This document shows positions 1-12,035 of a stretch of DNA of 64,000 bases, piece by piece; the first letter of the stretch is position 1, and every line of letters begins with the position of its first letter. The notes beneath the pieces are model-generated. The model ran no database searches and was not told where the DNA came from. It saw only the letters and a program-made list of their open reading frames with translations. The position numbers were made by a program, and so were the translations under genes. The DNA comes from Zarea fungicola (lineage: Eukaryota; Ascomycota; Sordariomycetes; Hypocreales; Cordycipitaceae): the NCBI GenBank assembly GCA_900169235.1, contig FWCC01000067.1, positions 1 to 64,000 on the forward strand, written 5' to 3'.

Positions 1-717
1 TGACTTTTGTCCCCCCACTGTACCATTATAACACAGATGTAAAGGAAGGTACCCACCCGCTTAATTGCACCGCTTTACAGTGGGCGCTGGCCTATTGGCC
101 CCCCCGCAAAAGGCGCCACCGAATCGGTTGGCTGCCTGTTGGCACGGACACGATGCCCAACTAGCCGTGAATCTTGCACGACAGGTTTTTGAAAATTCCA
201 TTGCAGCTAATTCTAGCTGGGAAAGGCGCCTTTTTAAGCCAACTAGACCCAGGGAAAAAGCTGAAGTTAGGCCTAATTGGGCACATCCGCGCTAAGTTTT
301 CTAAAATCCATGGTGCAAAATTTGCCGCTCCTTGTATCCAACCATCAAACATCGATTACCCCAGTCGTCAACTCAGCTTCGGCACTAGCCTCACAACAAT
401 CAAAGCATCATCCACCTCGCACCAACGACACCGACCGCGCTACGCGGTAAATGCCACCACAGGCCGCCATTACTCACGGCACAATAGCACTCAGCTTACC
501 GGTAAACTACGACATCCACCACGCCGGTTCGCCTTGCCCCATTCCGCAGCTATCGGCCGGCTTGAACCCTATATCCCTTTCTACGCGACAGATGATCGCT
601 AGACTGCCTCGTCGGGCGACCATCGTTCGTGTAACTGTTTCTTCTCCACATTGGAGCCTTGGAGACCACCGGAACGTCAACTGAATTGCTCAAGCTAGCT
701 CCTGCTGCTCTGTTGCC
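1..717. other. upstream region of the F-box/WD40 gene
   Basis: No gene can be supported here. The overlapping reading frames between 65 and 684 are short, run in conflicting frames and show no domain-like stretches. The segment most likely holds the promoter and 5' leader of the gene starting at 718. No clear TATA box is visible. Confidence 0.5.
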
Positions 718-3700
718 ATGGATCCCTTCTCCCCTGCACAACAGCCTGACGAAGGCTACTCGGAAGACCCCCTCAACTCCCAGGACGGCTCTGCACTTCT
801 GGCGTCACTGTCGAGCTTCCAGTCTCCCTCTGATCTTGCAGCATGGGTGGCTCGCAATGCATCCATGTTCCCTACCTCTGTCAAAGCCGGTATGGTACAA
901 ACCTTCAGGGGATAACCAGCTCTACTACTTTGTTTTTGCATTTATACTGATGTTGGTAGAACTTACAATGGCTTTACTCGAAGAGCTTCCCACATCCACC
1001 ATCGCTGGCATTGTCCAACGGTTGCGGCCCCGGCTCTACATTGACTTCATCAATCATCTTCCAGCCGAAATCTGTCTCAAGATTCTCTCCAACCTCGATC
1101 CCACATCACTTGTCAACGTACTGCAAACATGCCGTGCCTGGTACAATCTAGCTCTCGATAGAAAGCTCTGGGAGCGACTCTACTACCTTGAGGGCTGGAA
1201 AGTGATTCAAAAGGAAATAGACGCAGAGGAAAAAAGAGCCAGCGAGAATATAAACACCTCCATCTGCCAGATACAGTCCACGGATGGTCCTGCCCCGAAA
1301 GTACGTGCCATCATGAATGACGAGGACGAGGACATGGAAATGGTCGACAGCGAGCGCTCCCAGAATTACAAGGATAGCTTTTCCGGTCAGAGTTTATTTG
1401 GATCTCCTGCCACTTCCTTTTCTTCCAGCCGCCGAGCTGTAACGCCGTTGGGTGATGTTGATATGCCAAATTATTTCTCCAAGGGCAAATCCGTGGATAG
1501 AAGCTTTGGATCTAGTGATGTGAGAGCCAAACGCAAGGCTCCTGACAGCAGCCCAGAGCCCTCGCTGTCTGCGCTACCAGCTCAAGAATCTGGCCGCTTT
1601 CTGCGATCTAAACTCTGGACCTGGGACTCGGCAAGCTCCAAACATAGAGTGAATTGGAAGCATTTATACGGAATGCGTCGTCGGCTGGAGTCCAACTGGG
1701 AGCTGGGAAAGTTTTCAACATTCATGTTTCCTCACCCAGACTACCCCGAGGATGGACATCAGGAATGTGTCTACACTATTCAATTCGATTCCAAATACCT
1801 CGTCAGTGGCAGCCGAGACCGAACGATGCGTATATGGGACATGGAGACCGGTAGGCTTGCTAGGCCCCCACTTGTAGGACACCTCGGATCTGTGCTCTGC
1901 CTTCAGTTCGATGCAGATCCGGAAGAAGATCTTCTCGTCTCTGGTAGTAGTGACTCCAACGTTTTTATATGGAAATTCTCAACTGGAGAACTTATACAAA
2001 GAATCACCAGGGCGCATAGGGAATCTGTGCTTAATGTCCGATTTGACAAGAGGATTTTGGTCACATCGTCCAAGGATAAGACCATCAAGATCTTTAACCG
2101 TCGTTCATTGCGCTTCGGTGACCTCGGGTACGGACAAGTTGACTTGGTTGCCACAACTGTGAGGCCATATGGCTATGAACCTGACCTTGCACAAGAGTTA
2201 CCCATTAAGCCCCCCTTCACAATGATAGGCCGCCTAGATGGCCACAGTGCTGCCGTCAATGCTATTCAGGTCAAGGGCAGGACCATTGTCTCCGTCTCTG
2301 GAGACAGATCGATCAAGGTCTGGGACTGGCCGGACCAGGTCTGCAAGCAAACAATTCCGGCACATGAAAAGGGTATTGCCTGTGTTGAATTTGACGAGCG
2401 ACGTATTGTTAGTGGCAGCAGTGATTATGAAGTTTGCATCTTTGATGCACCGACGGGCTTGAAGGTAGCTTCACTTCGCGGTCACGCGAATCTGGTTAGA
2501 ACTGTCCAAGCCGGCTTCGGCGACCTGCCATACAGTAGAGTTGAAGATGAAGCAGAAGCACGTCTTTTGGATGCCGAGTACCTAAAGGCTGCCGAAACAG
2601 GGGAGTTGGGCTCCGAGAGTGAGCGTCGCTCTATTAGAAGAAGCAGGCGTGCTACTGCTAGCAGCTCGAGGTCGGCAGATATTCAGGTATTTGGTGCCAA
2701 GGTGCCACCTGGAGGTGGCGGCGGCCGCAAATACGGCCGCATCGTCTCTGGTTCTTATGACCAAAGCATCATCATTTGGCGACGGGACAAGGAGGGTGTC
2801 TGGAAACCTGCTCATTACCTCAGACAAGAGGAAGCCGCCGAGCTTGCGCAGACTCAGCACGCGCAGGCTGCTTCAGCAATGCAAGCTTCGCACGCCAGCC
2901 TCCCCATCCATCATCCGTCGACAGCTATCATCCACCAGGGTGCCACTGGTACACCAGGTCAGCTGCCACAAGACTCGGCTGCTGGTCGTACCCAGCATTT
3001 TGCTAATGTATACATGACATATATTGATCAAGTGGTGCCTTTGGGTGTTACTGCCCTAGAACATGGCCTTGCAAACTACCCTCCTTTACTTGGATACCAC
3101 ACATATCTGCAGTCTGCTATCGAAAGAGAGCCATCACCGCACCTACGACTTCAGCTGCGCCAGTGTGTGACTACAGCGTTGAACAACATTCAAAATGGCC
3201 GAGCACAAGCACAACGACAGAGACGCGAGGTGCTTATCCCTCCAGGCGGTGCCGCATCTGTGTCATCATCAGCCGCTGCGATTGCTGGATCGACCAGCGG
3301 GTCTTCGATGGCAGGCGCCAGCACTGTACAACAAGGACAGCAAGGACAACAAGCAGCACAAGCAGCCCAAGCAGCCCAAGCAGCACAACCGGCTCAACAA
3401 GCACTACAAGCACAACAAGTACAACTGTCTCAGCAACCAACCTCAATCAGCACTGCGAACCAGGGTCAAGCACCCACACCCGCACCAATACCGACATCAG
3501 CAGCGGCAGTCCAAGTTCCAACCGGCCCTATGGTTGGCTGGGCAGTCCCGCCCCCGACGGCAAATCACCACCATCATCATCGACATCATCATCACCACCA
3601 CCCTCATCTTCCGCCCGCCGAAAATGCGCCGGCTCGCGTTTTTAAGCTGCAGTTTGACGCTCGCAAGATTATCTGCTGCACGCAGTCACCCACAATTGTT

Positions 3701-3769
3701 GGTTGGGACTTTTGCAATGGCGATAGAGAATTACAAGAAGCTTCAAAATTCTTTGCTGCGATTGATTGA
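718..3769 (+). CDS. fwd-1: F-box/WD40 repeat protein, FWD-1-like SCF substrate receptor
   Basis: The CDS is join(718..889,960..3769), 993 aa, with one 70-nt intron (GTATGG...GTAG). I chose the ATG at 718 because splicing joins its frame to the conserved block before the F-box; the frame open from 659 has no ATG at its start. An F-box lies at about residues 88-133 (LPAEICLKIL, then CRAWYNLALDRKLW). A long acidic and Ser-rich linker follows, then a WD40 propeller from about residue 330 with repeated VSGS.D..(I/V)W motifs. A low-complexity insert rich in Ala/Gln, ending in a His tract, separates the penultimate repeat from a final blade at the C-terminus. F-box/WD40 proteins recruit phosphorylated substrates to SCF ubiquitin ligases. 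About 1000 aa with long insertions fits Neurospora FWD-1, which targets the clock protein FRQ, better than the shorter SCON-2/Met30 or Cdc4. The exact orthologue is inferred from memory of the family. Confidence 0.85.
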
Positions 3770-4236
3770 TGATAACGAGACGCAGCACAATTATTGCATT
3801 GTAAAATTCAAGTTTTGAAAGCATTCTAACGTTTAGTTAGACCTGGGCATTGAGAATGGGCGAGGTGTAAAAGGGGGACCATTTTCTGTATTGGATATGC
3901 ATGCATAGAAAAAGGGTGTTTTTTTTTCAATTTGGTACGAAAAGTTGGTGGAAACAAGGAAGGCTTTTGGATAAAAGACATCCAGAAAGGGAGCAAGGGA
4001 GGTTGCATATTAAGTGTCATTATTGGTGGTATAAATGAATAGCTATCCGCGAGCGGTATATTCACCCGTTGCAGAGTGCAAAATACAAACCTGCTATCCA
4101 TCCCAGAATGGTGCTGCAATAGATTGAATCAAATATATATCGCTAAAAAAAGATGTAGTTCCCACGAGACAAAAGAAAGAACCGTCGACGCTTTGAAACG
4201 AAGAAAGTAGCCATGCAGTATATAGCTACTGCAGCA
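3770..4236. other. convergent intergenic region
   Basis: This 3' flank is shared by the F-box gene (+) and VPS60 (-). It contains A/T-rich runs compatible with 3' UTRs. I see no additional gene. Confidence 0.5.
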
Positions 4237-4875
4237 TCAGCCAGCAACCTGCTTCACCTTGTCCTCTGCCTGGGGCGGCTCATCAACAAACTCTGGTACA
4301 ACCTCATCCTGCAGGAATCCGGGCAGTCCGCCATTCATCTCCTGCTCCAGCTCCTGCTCCAAGCCCAACGCCTCAAGCTCCGCATCCAGCTCCGTCTCGT
4401 CCACCTCATCGGGTATATCGTAGCTCCGGGCGAGGCTGTCCTGAATCTCGTTGCCCATGTCCAGTAGATCGGCCATCTCGTCCTGCATGCTCTCAATCTT
4501 GTCAATATCAATCTTGCCGTACTGCCGCCGCAGCTCCTTGTTGGTCGTCTTCATGGCGTCGACCTGCGTCATGACATTTTTGAGGTTGTCCTGCATGCCC
4601 TGCGCCTGCTCCATGTTCCACACCTGCCCCTCGAGCTTGTCTTTTTCCGCCTCGTAGGCCTTGCGTTTCTGGAGGACCTTGAGGGCCTTTTGTTTGATGG
4701 CCTGCTTGCCGGGCCCCTCGCGCATCCGTGAGAGTTTCTCCTGATAGGCGGACAGCTCGCCGTTGATGGCTTTGAGTTTTGTGTCGACCGAAGCGATGCG
4801 TGAGTCGAGGTTGGCGATGGCGCCGTTGAGAGTTGGCTTGGGCGCCGTGGGCTTGGAGCCGAATAAACGATTCAT
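4237..4875 (-). CDS. VPS60: ESCRT-III subunit Vps60/CHMP5
   Basis: A single exon of 212 aa. I start at 4875 (MNRLFGSK) rather than at the upstream in-frame ATG at 4905, because the Snf7 family begins with a short basic N-terminus of this kind. Most of the protein is charged helix with coiled-coil character (residues 20-150), followed by an acidic C-terminus (DEVDETELDAELEALG) typical of Snf7-domain proteins. The family assembles on endosomal membranes during multivesicular-body formation, and Vps60 binds Vta1 to control Vps4. The length matches the usual 210-230 aa. The gene is divergent from the gene beginning at 5571. Confidence 0.9.
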   Translation of the reverse strand: MNRLFGSKPTAPKPTLNGAIANLDSRIASVDTKLKAINGELSAYQEKLSRMREGPGKQAIKQKALKVLQKRKAYEAEKDKLEGQVWNMEQAQGMQDNLKNVMTQVDAMKTTNKELRRQYGKIDIDKIESMQDEMADLLDMGNEIQDSLARSYDIPDEVDETELDAELEALGLEQELEQEMNGGLPGFLQDEVVPEFVDEPPQAEDKVKQVAG

Positions 4876-5570
4876 CGTAGTTTTGTGAGAAGGGTTATTT
4901 GTCAAATCGTTCAGGGGTGGGACCGAAAAGGAGACGTTTTATTTTTGTTTGTATTTAAAGTGTTGTATTTAGAGGTTCGGTGGATTTATCTTCTTTTTAA
5001 ACAAGAGGTCACGCAGAGTGTTGTCTCGACAGTATATGGTAGCCTGGGCAGATGACGTTGCTTCTGTCGAGGTCGTGCCGCCACTGCTTTGGAGGGGCAC
5101 ATGGAGACGAATCCAGCCATTGCAAGTTGATCTAGCTAACGAAAAAGTGATGAGTCAGCAGACACACCAAACACTCAAAAAGCTCAATAGCAAAAGAAAC
5201 AAAGTTCCTGTCTGGGACTAGCGCCAAACTGTTGTAACAACCCTGCACGAATTGGGCAGATTGTAAACAAATGAAGCTTGGCTGGGGCACAAAGTGAGCT
5301 CCACCAAGCTTCCTGCTCTCCTCGACTCGACAAACCCACGCACGCGTCCGTGTGCGACAAAGGCGGCCTTTTCTGCTTGTTCTGAGCCATTCTGTCTTCC
5401 ATTCTCCGTGGCGCTTGCGAATTGGTCTTCTTTTTCAACCCCATCTTTCTTCATGCTTTGTTTATAATACCCCAGTCTTAGACTCACTTGACCATTTTAT
5501 CAAACGCGACCAAGCATCCTTTTCAATATCGGGAACCGCGTCTTGGGCTGTCAAGCTCACCGATGACGAT
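4876..5570. other. divergent promoter region, VPS60 / S/T-P-rich protein gene
   Basis: This 695-bp region lies between two divergently transcribed genes. It has pyrimidine-rich stretches at 5380-5460 that look like a fungal 5' leader. No RNA gene or other coding frame can be supported. Confidence 0.5.
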
Positions 5571-8500
5571 ATGGATACCAGCGCGCAACAACACAACGCT
5601 TTCAGAGCTGTTGGAATAGAAAGGTACCCGACGCGATTTTTCTTCCTTCCTCTGAAATGTTGAGCAACTAATTCTCTTTAGAATATCATATACAGTACCG
5701 GATTCGTTCTTCCCAATCAGAGACGCGAGTGCACCCACGAATATGATAGACAACGCCTCCAAGTCTTCGACACCGTACGCCGAATCTATGCCAGTCTTGG
5801 GCGCTTTTATCTATTTTGTTTGCTAAGAAATTGTCACATAGATGGTCAAAATACTTTCAGGGTCCCAAGTTCCTAACCCAGTTGCGAGCTTGGTCGCGCC
5901 TCCAGCTCCCCTCGCAAACATCTCGCAACTTTAGTGGCACCGTTATGAAGCGCGTCGGCCTGCCGATACCGCGACCGACGAAAAGCCCAAAAACAGCATC
6001 ATTAGCTTCGACTACGAATATAGAGGCGCCAACCATGTCTGATGACGGCCTTCCCATCCGGCGCGTCCTGCGCAGGTTAGAATCATATGAGCCCTCAGTG
6101 GAGGAGTACAACGTGAAGGGGAAGCCGCTATCGAAGCTGGAGATCACAGGACTGCAGATGCGGGCTAAAGGTAGGAGGAATATTCTGCTTATGCCCCCCA
6201 AAATGGCTGGGCTAACATACTGCAGCTGATGTCGCCCACTGCCTGAGAACCTACCCAACAGGCATCACAAGCGACGAAGCACGACAGCGCCGGGCTGGCC
6301 ACTATGTCCAAACAATCCCGCTGAAGCGACGAGCAGATATGATTCGCAGTGGAGGAAATAGACTAAACACATATACAGAAGCCTTGGATAATGCAGACAG
6401 CGCGTCACAATTCCGTGTCCCTTCGCGCCGATTCAGCATCCTTCCTCGCCAGCAGACTATCAGTCCTGTGCGATCTCCCGTCGGGCTCTTTGTTGGCCCG
6501 ATGCAGGAGCCCGTCACACCTGCCGCTGTTATAGAACCGCCCAGTCGCTCATCCGACGCCAAGTCTCCCACCAAGAGAAGCCCTCGCCACAAGAGCCCGC
6601 CCATCAAGACCAACGGACCGCGCATCAGTGAGCCAGCAGTCAAGCTACTGCCCACCAACACGCCAAAGATTGAACCGTCGCCTATCAAGTCTGCGTCGCC
6701 TCCTCCAGCGACTCCCCTGAGTGAGTCTCGCCCATGGCGCAACTACAGCACGAATGCGACCCCGTCAACGTTCCCCAGGGCCGCGCCGTTCGGCACTGCA
6801 TTTGCGGATATGAAACGATTCTCTGCGATTCGGCCAGGCGCAAGTCCAAGGCAATTGTCTCCCACAAAACTCGTCGTCGCTACGCCATGCCCAACATCTC
6901 GCGTGGTTGTTGAACCCTCGGCAATGTTGTCGCCGGTTAAGCTTGGGCAGTTGGCTGCTCAAACACCGTCAAAGAGTGCTGCTGCAGCCGAGCCAGCTAC
7001 GCCGCGTATATTTACCAACTTGCAATACTTGACTGCCGACTTACCCAGTCCAGTTTCTTTCCTGCCCATACTTTTCTCACAAAGCCCCGTCAAGGAGCAG
7101 CAAATAGTAGACTTGGAAGCTGGCACGTCGCAGAAGCCTGCGAACTTTGACTTTGGCACTACATCACCATTGTTTAATTCAGTCACTTGGCTGAGAAATA
7201 CTGAGGATGTAACACCACTGGCAGCAGGAGCGTTCAAGAGGAAGGGTTCCAGGAGACAGAGTGAACCCCTTGTTCACAACTTTTTAAAATCACAAAACCG
7301 TCGACAGACTATTTCGCCACGGAAGCTTGTTTTTGAGGCTGACAATATGTTCAATGGATCGACGGATGGTCTTTTTTCACCAGTCAACAAGAGGGCTCAA
7401 ACTAAGACCCCTGTTGATGTCGAGTTATCATCTGCATCAGCTGCGCTGGCTAAGCCGACTGGCCAGAGTTTCGGTGGCCAAGCTTTTCCTGCTGCTCCGC
7501 TACCGACACCAGAAGAGGTTGTGGATATCGATATGCGCGAAAATCCAGATATTTTTAGCAGCAAGCCTGTATCTCTTAGCCTTTCACCTGTCATAGGTGC
7601 TGTTCTACCCAGCATCGCCGAAAGCTATTCTGACGTGGTGGGGACCGAGAGTGCTCGTAAAGCCGGACTCTTCTCGCCGTCCGCTAATTTCCAGAAGCGA
7701 GAGAATAAGGAAGCATTGGCCGTGACACTATTGGCCTCACCTGCTGGATCTACACTAGCAGGTCTTGGCATATTTGACAATCTCCCCGAAGTCCAGGTAC
7801 CAGTTCGGTCGATTGAAACTCCGGAAGAGCCTGTGAAAATTGCGCCCATTGTAATCGAGCGAAGCCCAAACACGTCTTCCCGGCCGGCAGTTTCTCAAAA
7901 GGGACAACAACTCAGCCCGAGTCCGACGCTGAACCTATCATTCACGCCTGTGAACAGCAGGAGTCCTACTGGATCTGAATCAGCACAACAGGCCGAGTCG
8001 ATTCCCGAAAGCCCTCCAACAGTCACGACGGAAATCGTGGAGACGGTTTCTGCGCAGTCTCACGACTATGATAGCCCTGGACGTGATTACATGCGGGAGT
8101 TTATTAGACGGTCACGACCCAAGCGCCCATCAACGACGGAGGCTGGGTCACCTGTTCGGCAGACAGCAAAGCGTAAGCCATTGGGTCCCAAGAGTCCCAA
8201 TACCGAGAGCCCGAAAAAGAGCAAGCGCAAGCATGAAAAGGATCACAATCAGCATGAATCGCCCCTCAAGAAACTGACTAACGCTTCGCCGAAGAAAATT
8301 CATCGCTCCGGCAAGGCGTCAAGTAAAAGACTTGTGGCGGCCAACGAAAATGACGAAGAAGAGACGAAGTCGTTGGACGTCAATACTGTCTCCAGCACCA
8401 CTGCAATTGCAGATGAAGATGAAGATGATGCTGAAATGGACAGTGAAGCTTCTCGACGGTCATCGCGGCTGCGAAACCAACAGACACGATTGCCGTCCAT

Positions 8501-9020
8501 TAAGTCCGCAATCCCGACACCTATCAAGATTGGGCGGAACAGCGGTCCCACGCTGAACTCTGCCGTTCGAAGCGAGCAGCAGGAGTTGACAAGCCAGACA
8601 CGCATGAACACACTACGGAACAGAGGCAATGCTGAGTACCCCGCTCAATTCCTCGCTAAGCAATCGGAAGGGGCGCAGACGGACTCAGAGCCTGAGCTGC
8701 GTGAATCATCGTGTGAAAACGAGGGGCGCAAATGCGTCAACTGGAGCAATCCTCTGGCAATGTACCAAGAAGATAGCCAGGACAGGGGCAAGGAAACGGG
8801 CAAGACGTCAAAAAGGGCAAAGAATACCGCCACATCTGCTGTTGCTGTCAATAATAAGTCCAAGAGTGTGCAGATGAGCGGTATTGCCAAGCCCGTCACG
8901 CGAGCAAAGACGACGGCTGACAAAGAGAGAACCGCACGGTTGGCGGAGCATTTTGGTATGGTGTCGAATGGAACACCAGCCAAGCCTCAGCGGTCGACAC
9001 GATCGCGAATGAGAATTTAA
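5571..9020 (+). CDS. unrecognised large Ser/Thr-Pro-rich, probably nuclear protein
   Basis: I do not recognise this protein. The four-exon model join(5571..5623,5682..5774,5842..6170,6226..9020) gives 1089 aa. The introns are 58, 67 and 55 nt with GTAC/GTAGG donors and TTTAG, CATAG and GCAG acceptors, and all joins keep frame. An internal ATG at 5945 would give a shorter product. An N-terminal block of about 150 residues looks ordered (SKLEITGLQMRAKADVAH, then PTGITSDEARQRRAG). The remainder is low complexity, with many S/T-P sites (SPTK, SPVK, TPSK), basic clusters (KPLGPKSPN, KKSKRKHEK) and an SRRSSRLR motif. This composition suggests a nuclear protein phosphorylated by cyclin-dependent kinases, such as a chromatin or spindle factor. 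That is inference only. The exon calls are firmer than the function. Confidence 0.72.
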
Positions 9021-9611
9021 CTGGCGTCTTGTAGTCAATGTGTTGTACAGTGGGGGGTGCAACAAGAAAAGGAGGAGAAGAACAAGAGACTGTGCATCAG
9101 CGCTGTTGAGTTACTTTTTGTTTAATTGTTTTACGAGAAGAAGGGATATAGACTGTTTGTGCGTGTCGTGCCGAGTTTAATATTTCTTGTCTGGCATGTA
9201 CAATGGAGTTTGTTTTATTTCTTACATATAAAGGGTACGAAGAGAATGACGAAGGAGTCAAATTGGTAGCTTAGCGAATATTTTTTTAGTCAGATTCTTC
9301 ACAATACAGCCTCACCATTCCGTACTCTCTCTCAGCTTAATAAAGTAGTTTTTAAGCTACCGATGGTTGTTTTCCATTAACTGACTCTACTCTTCTCGGA
9401 GGTGCCCAAATGTTTAATGTCACCTTCCTCCTGCAGCCACTTAGACTTGCTTGAGGCGAAAGTTTTGTACCCCTGTTGGGTATCGAATCTAACACTAGGC
9501 ATTTTGAAGTTTAGTATATCCACATATAAATCTGTACATATTGTAAAACTTGCCTGTGTAATCTATATGTTAAGGGGTATTTCCTAAGCCAGCCAGCCAA
9601 TAACCCTCACA
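9021..9611. other. intergenic region before the transposon
   Basis: AT-rich 3' flank of the preceding gene followed by the left flank of a Tc1-like element. No gene is seen. No convincing terminal inverted repeat could be paired with the sequence after 10663. Confidence 0.4.
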
Positions 9612-10663
9612 ATGCCTCCTGAAAGAGGCCGACAAAAGCATCTCATCTCCATACAATTGATCGTAGCCGAGTCCGTACCCTGTACTATGATGGCCGCCTT
9701 GCGCCAACCGAAATCGGCAAAATAACCGGCTTTAGCATCCACCAGGTTAAATATGCGATCCGGACCAGTAGCCCGACCCCAAGCCAACGTACCGGTCGGC
9801 CCTTAGCAATGTCATATAAACAAGAGGAGGAGCTAGTTGAATATGTCCGTGGCAGCCGGGACACTAGGCAAAAGACCTACTTGGAGCTTTCTTTGGCTCT
9901 ATTTGAGGGTCAATTTAGCAAATGGGTCATCAAACGAGCATTGTATCGTCAGGGCTTCCGTCGCCGTGTGGCTCGCCAAAAGCCTCCCATCTCAGAAACC
10001 AACAGAGTTAAAAGGCTAGACTTTGCTGAGGCACATAAAGACTGGACTCCAGCACAATGGGCAGCAATTCTATGGACTGATGAGACCTGGGTCAATGGTG
10101 GGACTCACCGGCAAGTACTCGTTACCCGTAGGGCCGGCGAGGAATGGGATCCTACCTGTATTGTTGATAAGCATCAACGGAAGCAAGGATGGATGTTCTG
10201 CGGGTGTTTTTCTGGCCAAGGGAAAGGCCCTGGTATTCTTTGGGAGAAGGACTGGGGTACAGTTACAAAGGAGTCGTATCAAGAACACACAGTGCCAGCC
10301 ATTACTGGCTGGATTGAGGTGGCCAGACGTGATGGAGAGACACTTTCGTTAACGCAAGATAGTGCCTCAGCTCACAAAGCAAAGGAGGCTATCCAAGATC
10401 TCTCAGAGCGTGGAATTGAACCAGCATTATGGCCTCCTTTTAGCCATGATTTGAACCCTATTGAGACCTGCTGGGACTGGATGAAGGACTATATAGAGGA
10501 TAAGCATGGCCAAAATGCTAAGACTAGCTATGACCAGCTCCGTGAGTACGTTAAAGAGGCCTGGGAGGCTCTCCCAGACGAATTCCTCCAGGCTCAAATA
10601 GCAGCAATGCCAGACAGAATGGCTGCAGTTATCACAGCTAACGGGCTACATACAAAGTACTAA
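9612..10663 (+). mobile_element. Tc1-like (DDE) transposase copy with a 5' frameshift
   Basis: The DDE domain is open from 9809 (MSYKQEEELV) to 10663. Acidic residues expected for catalysis are visible in WTDETW, QDSASAH and HDLNPIETCWDWMK, the last being the typical Tc1/mariner D-x34-E region. The same frame is open upstream from 9623 and encodes a helix-turn-helix-like block (LYYDGRLAPTEIGKITGFS) followed by a TPSQRTGRP linker, but it lacks an early ATG. The only nearby ATG, at 9612 (MPPERGRQK), is in another frame and reaches a stop after about 35 codons. One missing base in the A-run near 9633 would reconcile the two frames, so the copy is probably inactivated by a 1-nt deletion, or it starts at 9809 without the DNA-binding domain. 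Terminal repeats and a TA target duplication were not found by eye. Confidence 0.85.
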
Positions 10664-10946
10664 TAGACAATCAATATTACGAGGCTGGAAGTGCTGGGTA
10701 TGCATGGAATTAACGCACGAACCTGTGGAGAACAGTGGAGGCATCTGTGTGCGGGGAACGGGGAGCACCACCCCGCATCTAGGAGTTTTGATAAAATTGG
10801 TGTGCCACCCACCACCGAAAGGACCACCAAGGACAGCGACCCAACTGATGTCTTTTGCATCCATCGCTGCTACAACTTTTAAACGCTCTCTGGCTGTCCC
10901 AGCTCCCCGACTACGGCTCTATCCGTTTATCCACCAAATCGCCAGA

Positions 10947-12035
10947 ATGACGACTGTTCCCTCTCTCAAGCTCTCCTCTGGAGCTGTAAGTCTAACCCTC
11001 CAAGTCGAAAAGCCAGTACACACAACAGCTACAAATGGTATTCACCAAACTAACACACGCACCACCCCTCGCCTCCTTTAGAGCATGCCCATTGTCGGCT
11101 TCGGTATCTGGAAGGTCCCCCGCGAGTCCACGGCCGACGCCGTCTACAACGCCATCAAGATGGGCTACCGCCATATCGACGGCGCCTACGACTACTGCAA
11201 CAGCGCCGAGGCGGGCCAGGGCATCAACCGGGCCATCAAGGACGGCCTCGTCAAGCGCGAGGATCTCTTCATCACCTCTAAGCTCTGGAACAACTACCAC
11301 CGCCGCGAGCATGCCGTGGCCATGGCCAAGAGTGAGGTGGCCGAGTGGGGTCTCGACTACCTCGACCTCTACCTCATCCACTTCCCCATCTCGCTGCAGT
11401 ACATTGCGCCCAGCGAGATCAAGTGGCCGTGCTTCTGGACCGACGAGGCGCGCACAAAGTGCACCCCGCTAGACCCCGTCCCCATTGCCGAGACATGGGC
11501 CGCGCTCGAGAGCCTGGCCCGCACCCCGTCCAACCCGGACGGCATCCTCAAGTCGATTGGCGTAGCCAACTTCCACACCCAGCTCCTCTACGACATGCTG
11601 GGCTACGCCAAGATCCGGCCCGCGGTGCTGCAGGTCGAACACCACCCGTACCTGACGCAGCGCCACCTCGTCGACATGGCGCAGGAGAACGGCATCGTCG
11701 TGACGGCGTACAGCAGCTTCGGCCCGCAGTCGTACCTGGAGATGGGCAGCGGCAAGGCGGCCGCCGCGTCGTCGCTCTTCGAGAACCCCGTCGTCAAGGC
11801 GGTGGCGGACAGGCACGGCAAGACGCCGGCGCAGGTGCTCCTCCGCTGGGCCACGCAGCGCAACGTCGTCGTGATTCCAAAGTCCAACAGCGCCGAGCGC
11901 CTGGCGCAGAACCTGGACAGCACCTCGTTTGACCTGACCGAGGAGGAGATTGCCCAGATCTCGGGCTTGAATATTGGCCTGCGCCTGAATGATCAGGGCG
12001 ACCTGGACATTCCCATTCGAATCCACACTGCTTAA
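10947..12035 (+). CDS. aldo-keto reductase, D-xylose reductase type
   Basis: The CDS is join(10947..10985,11082..12035), 330 aa, with a 96-nt intron (GTAAGT...TTTAG). The AKR catalytic tetrad is visible: D46, Y51, K80 (ITSKLWN) and H113 (LIHFP). The C-terminal IPKSNSAERLAQN matches the cofactor-binding signature of NAD(P)H-dependent xylose reductases. Length and organisation fit that family, whose members reduce D-xylose and other aldoses to polyols. The substrate of this paralogue is not certain. An in-frame ATG at 10848 would add 33 residues rich in Ala, Arg and Ser with no acidic residue, resembling a mitochondrial presequence. I prefer 10947 because standard AKRs start just before the first strand. 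The exon is strongly GC-rich at third positions. Confidence 0.92.

Noticed and set aside
9340..10860. Terminal inverted repeats for the Tc1-like element
   Set aside because: Flanks were compared by eye in reverse complement; only weak CCAGCC-type matches were found, not enough to define ends.
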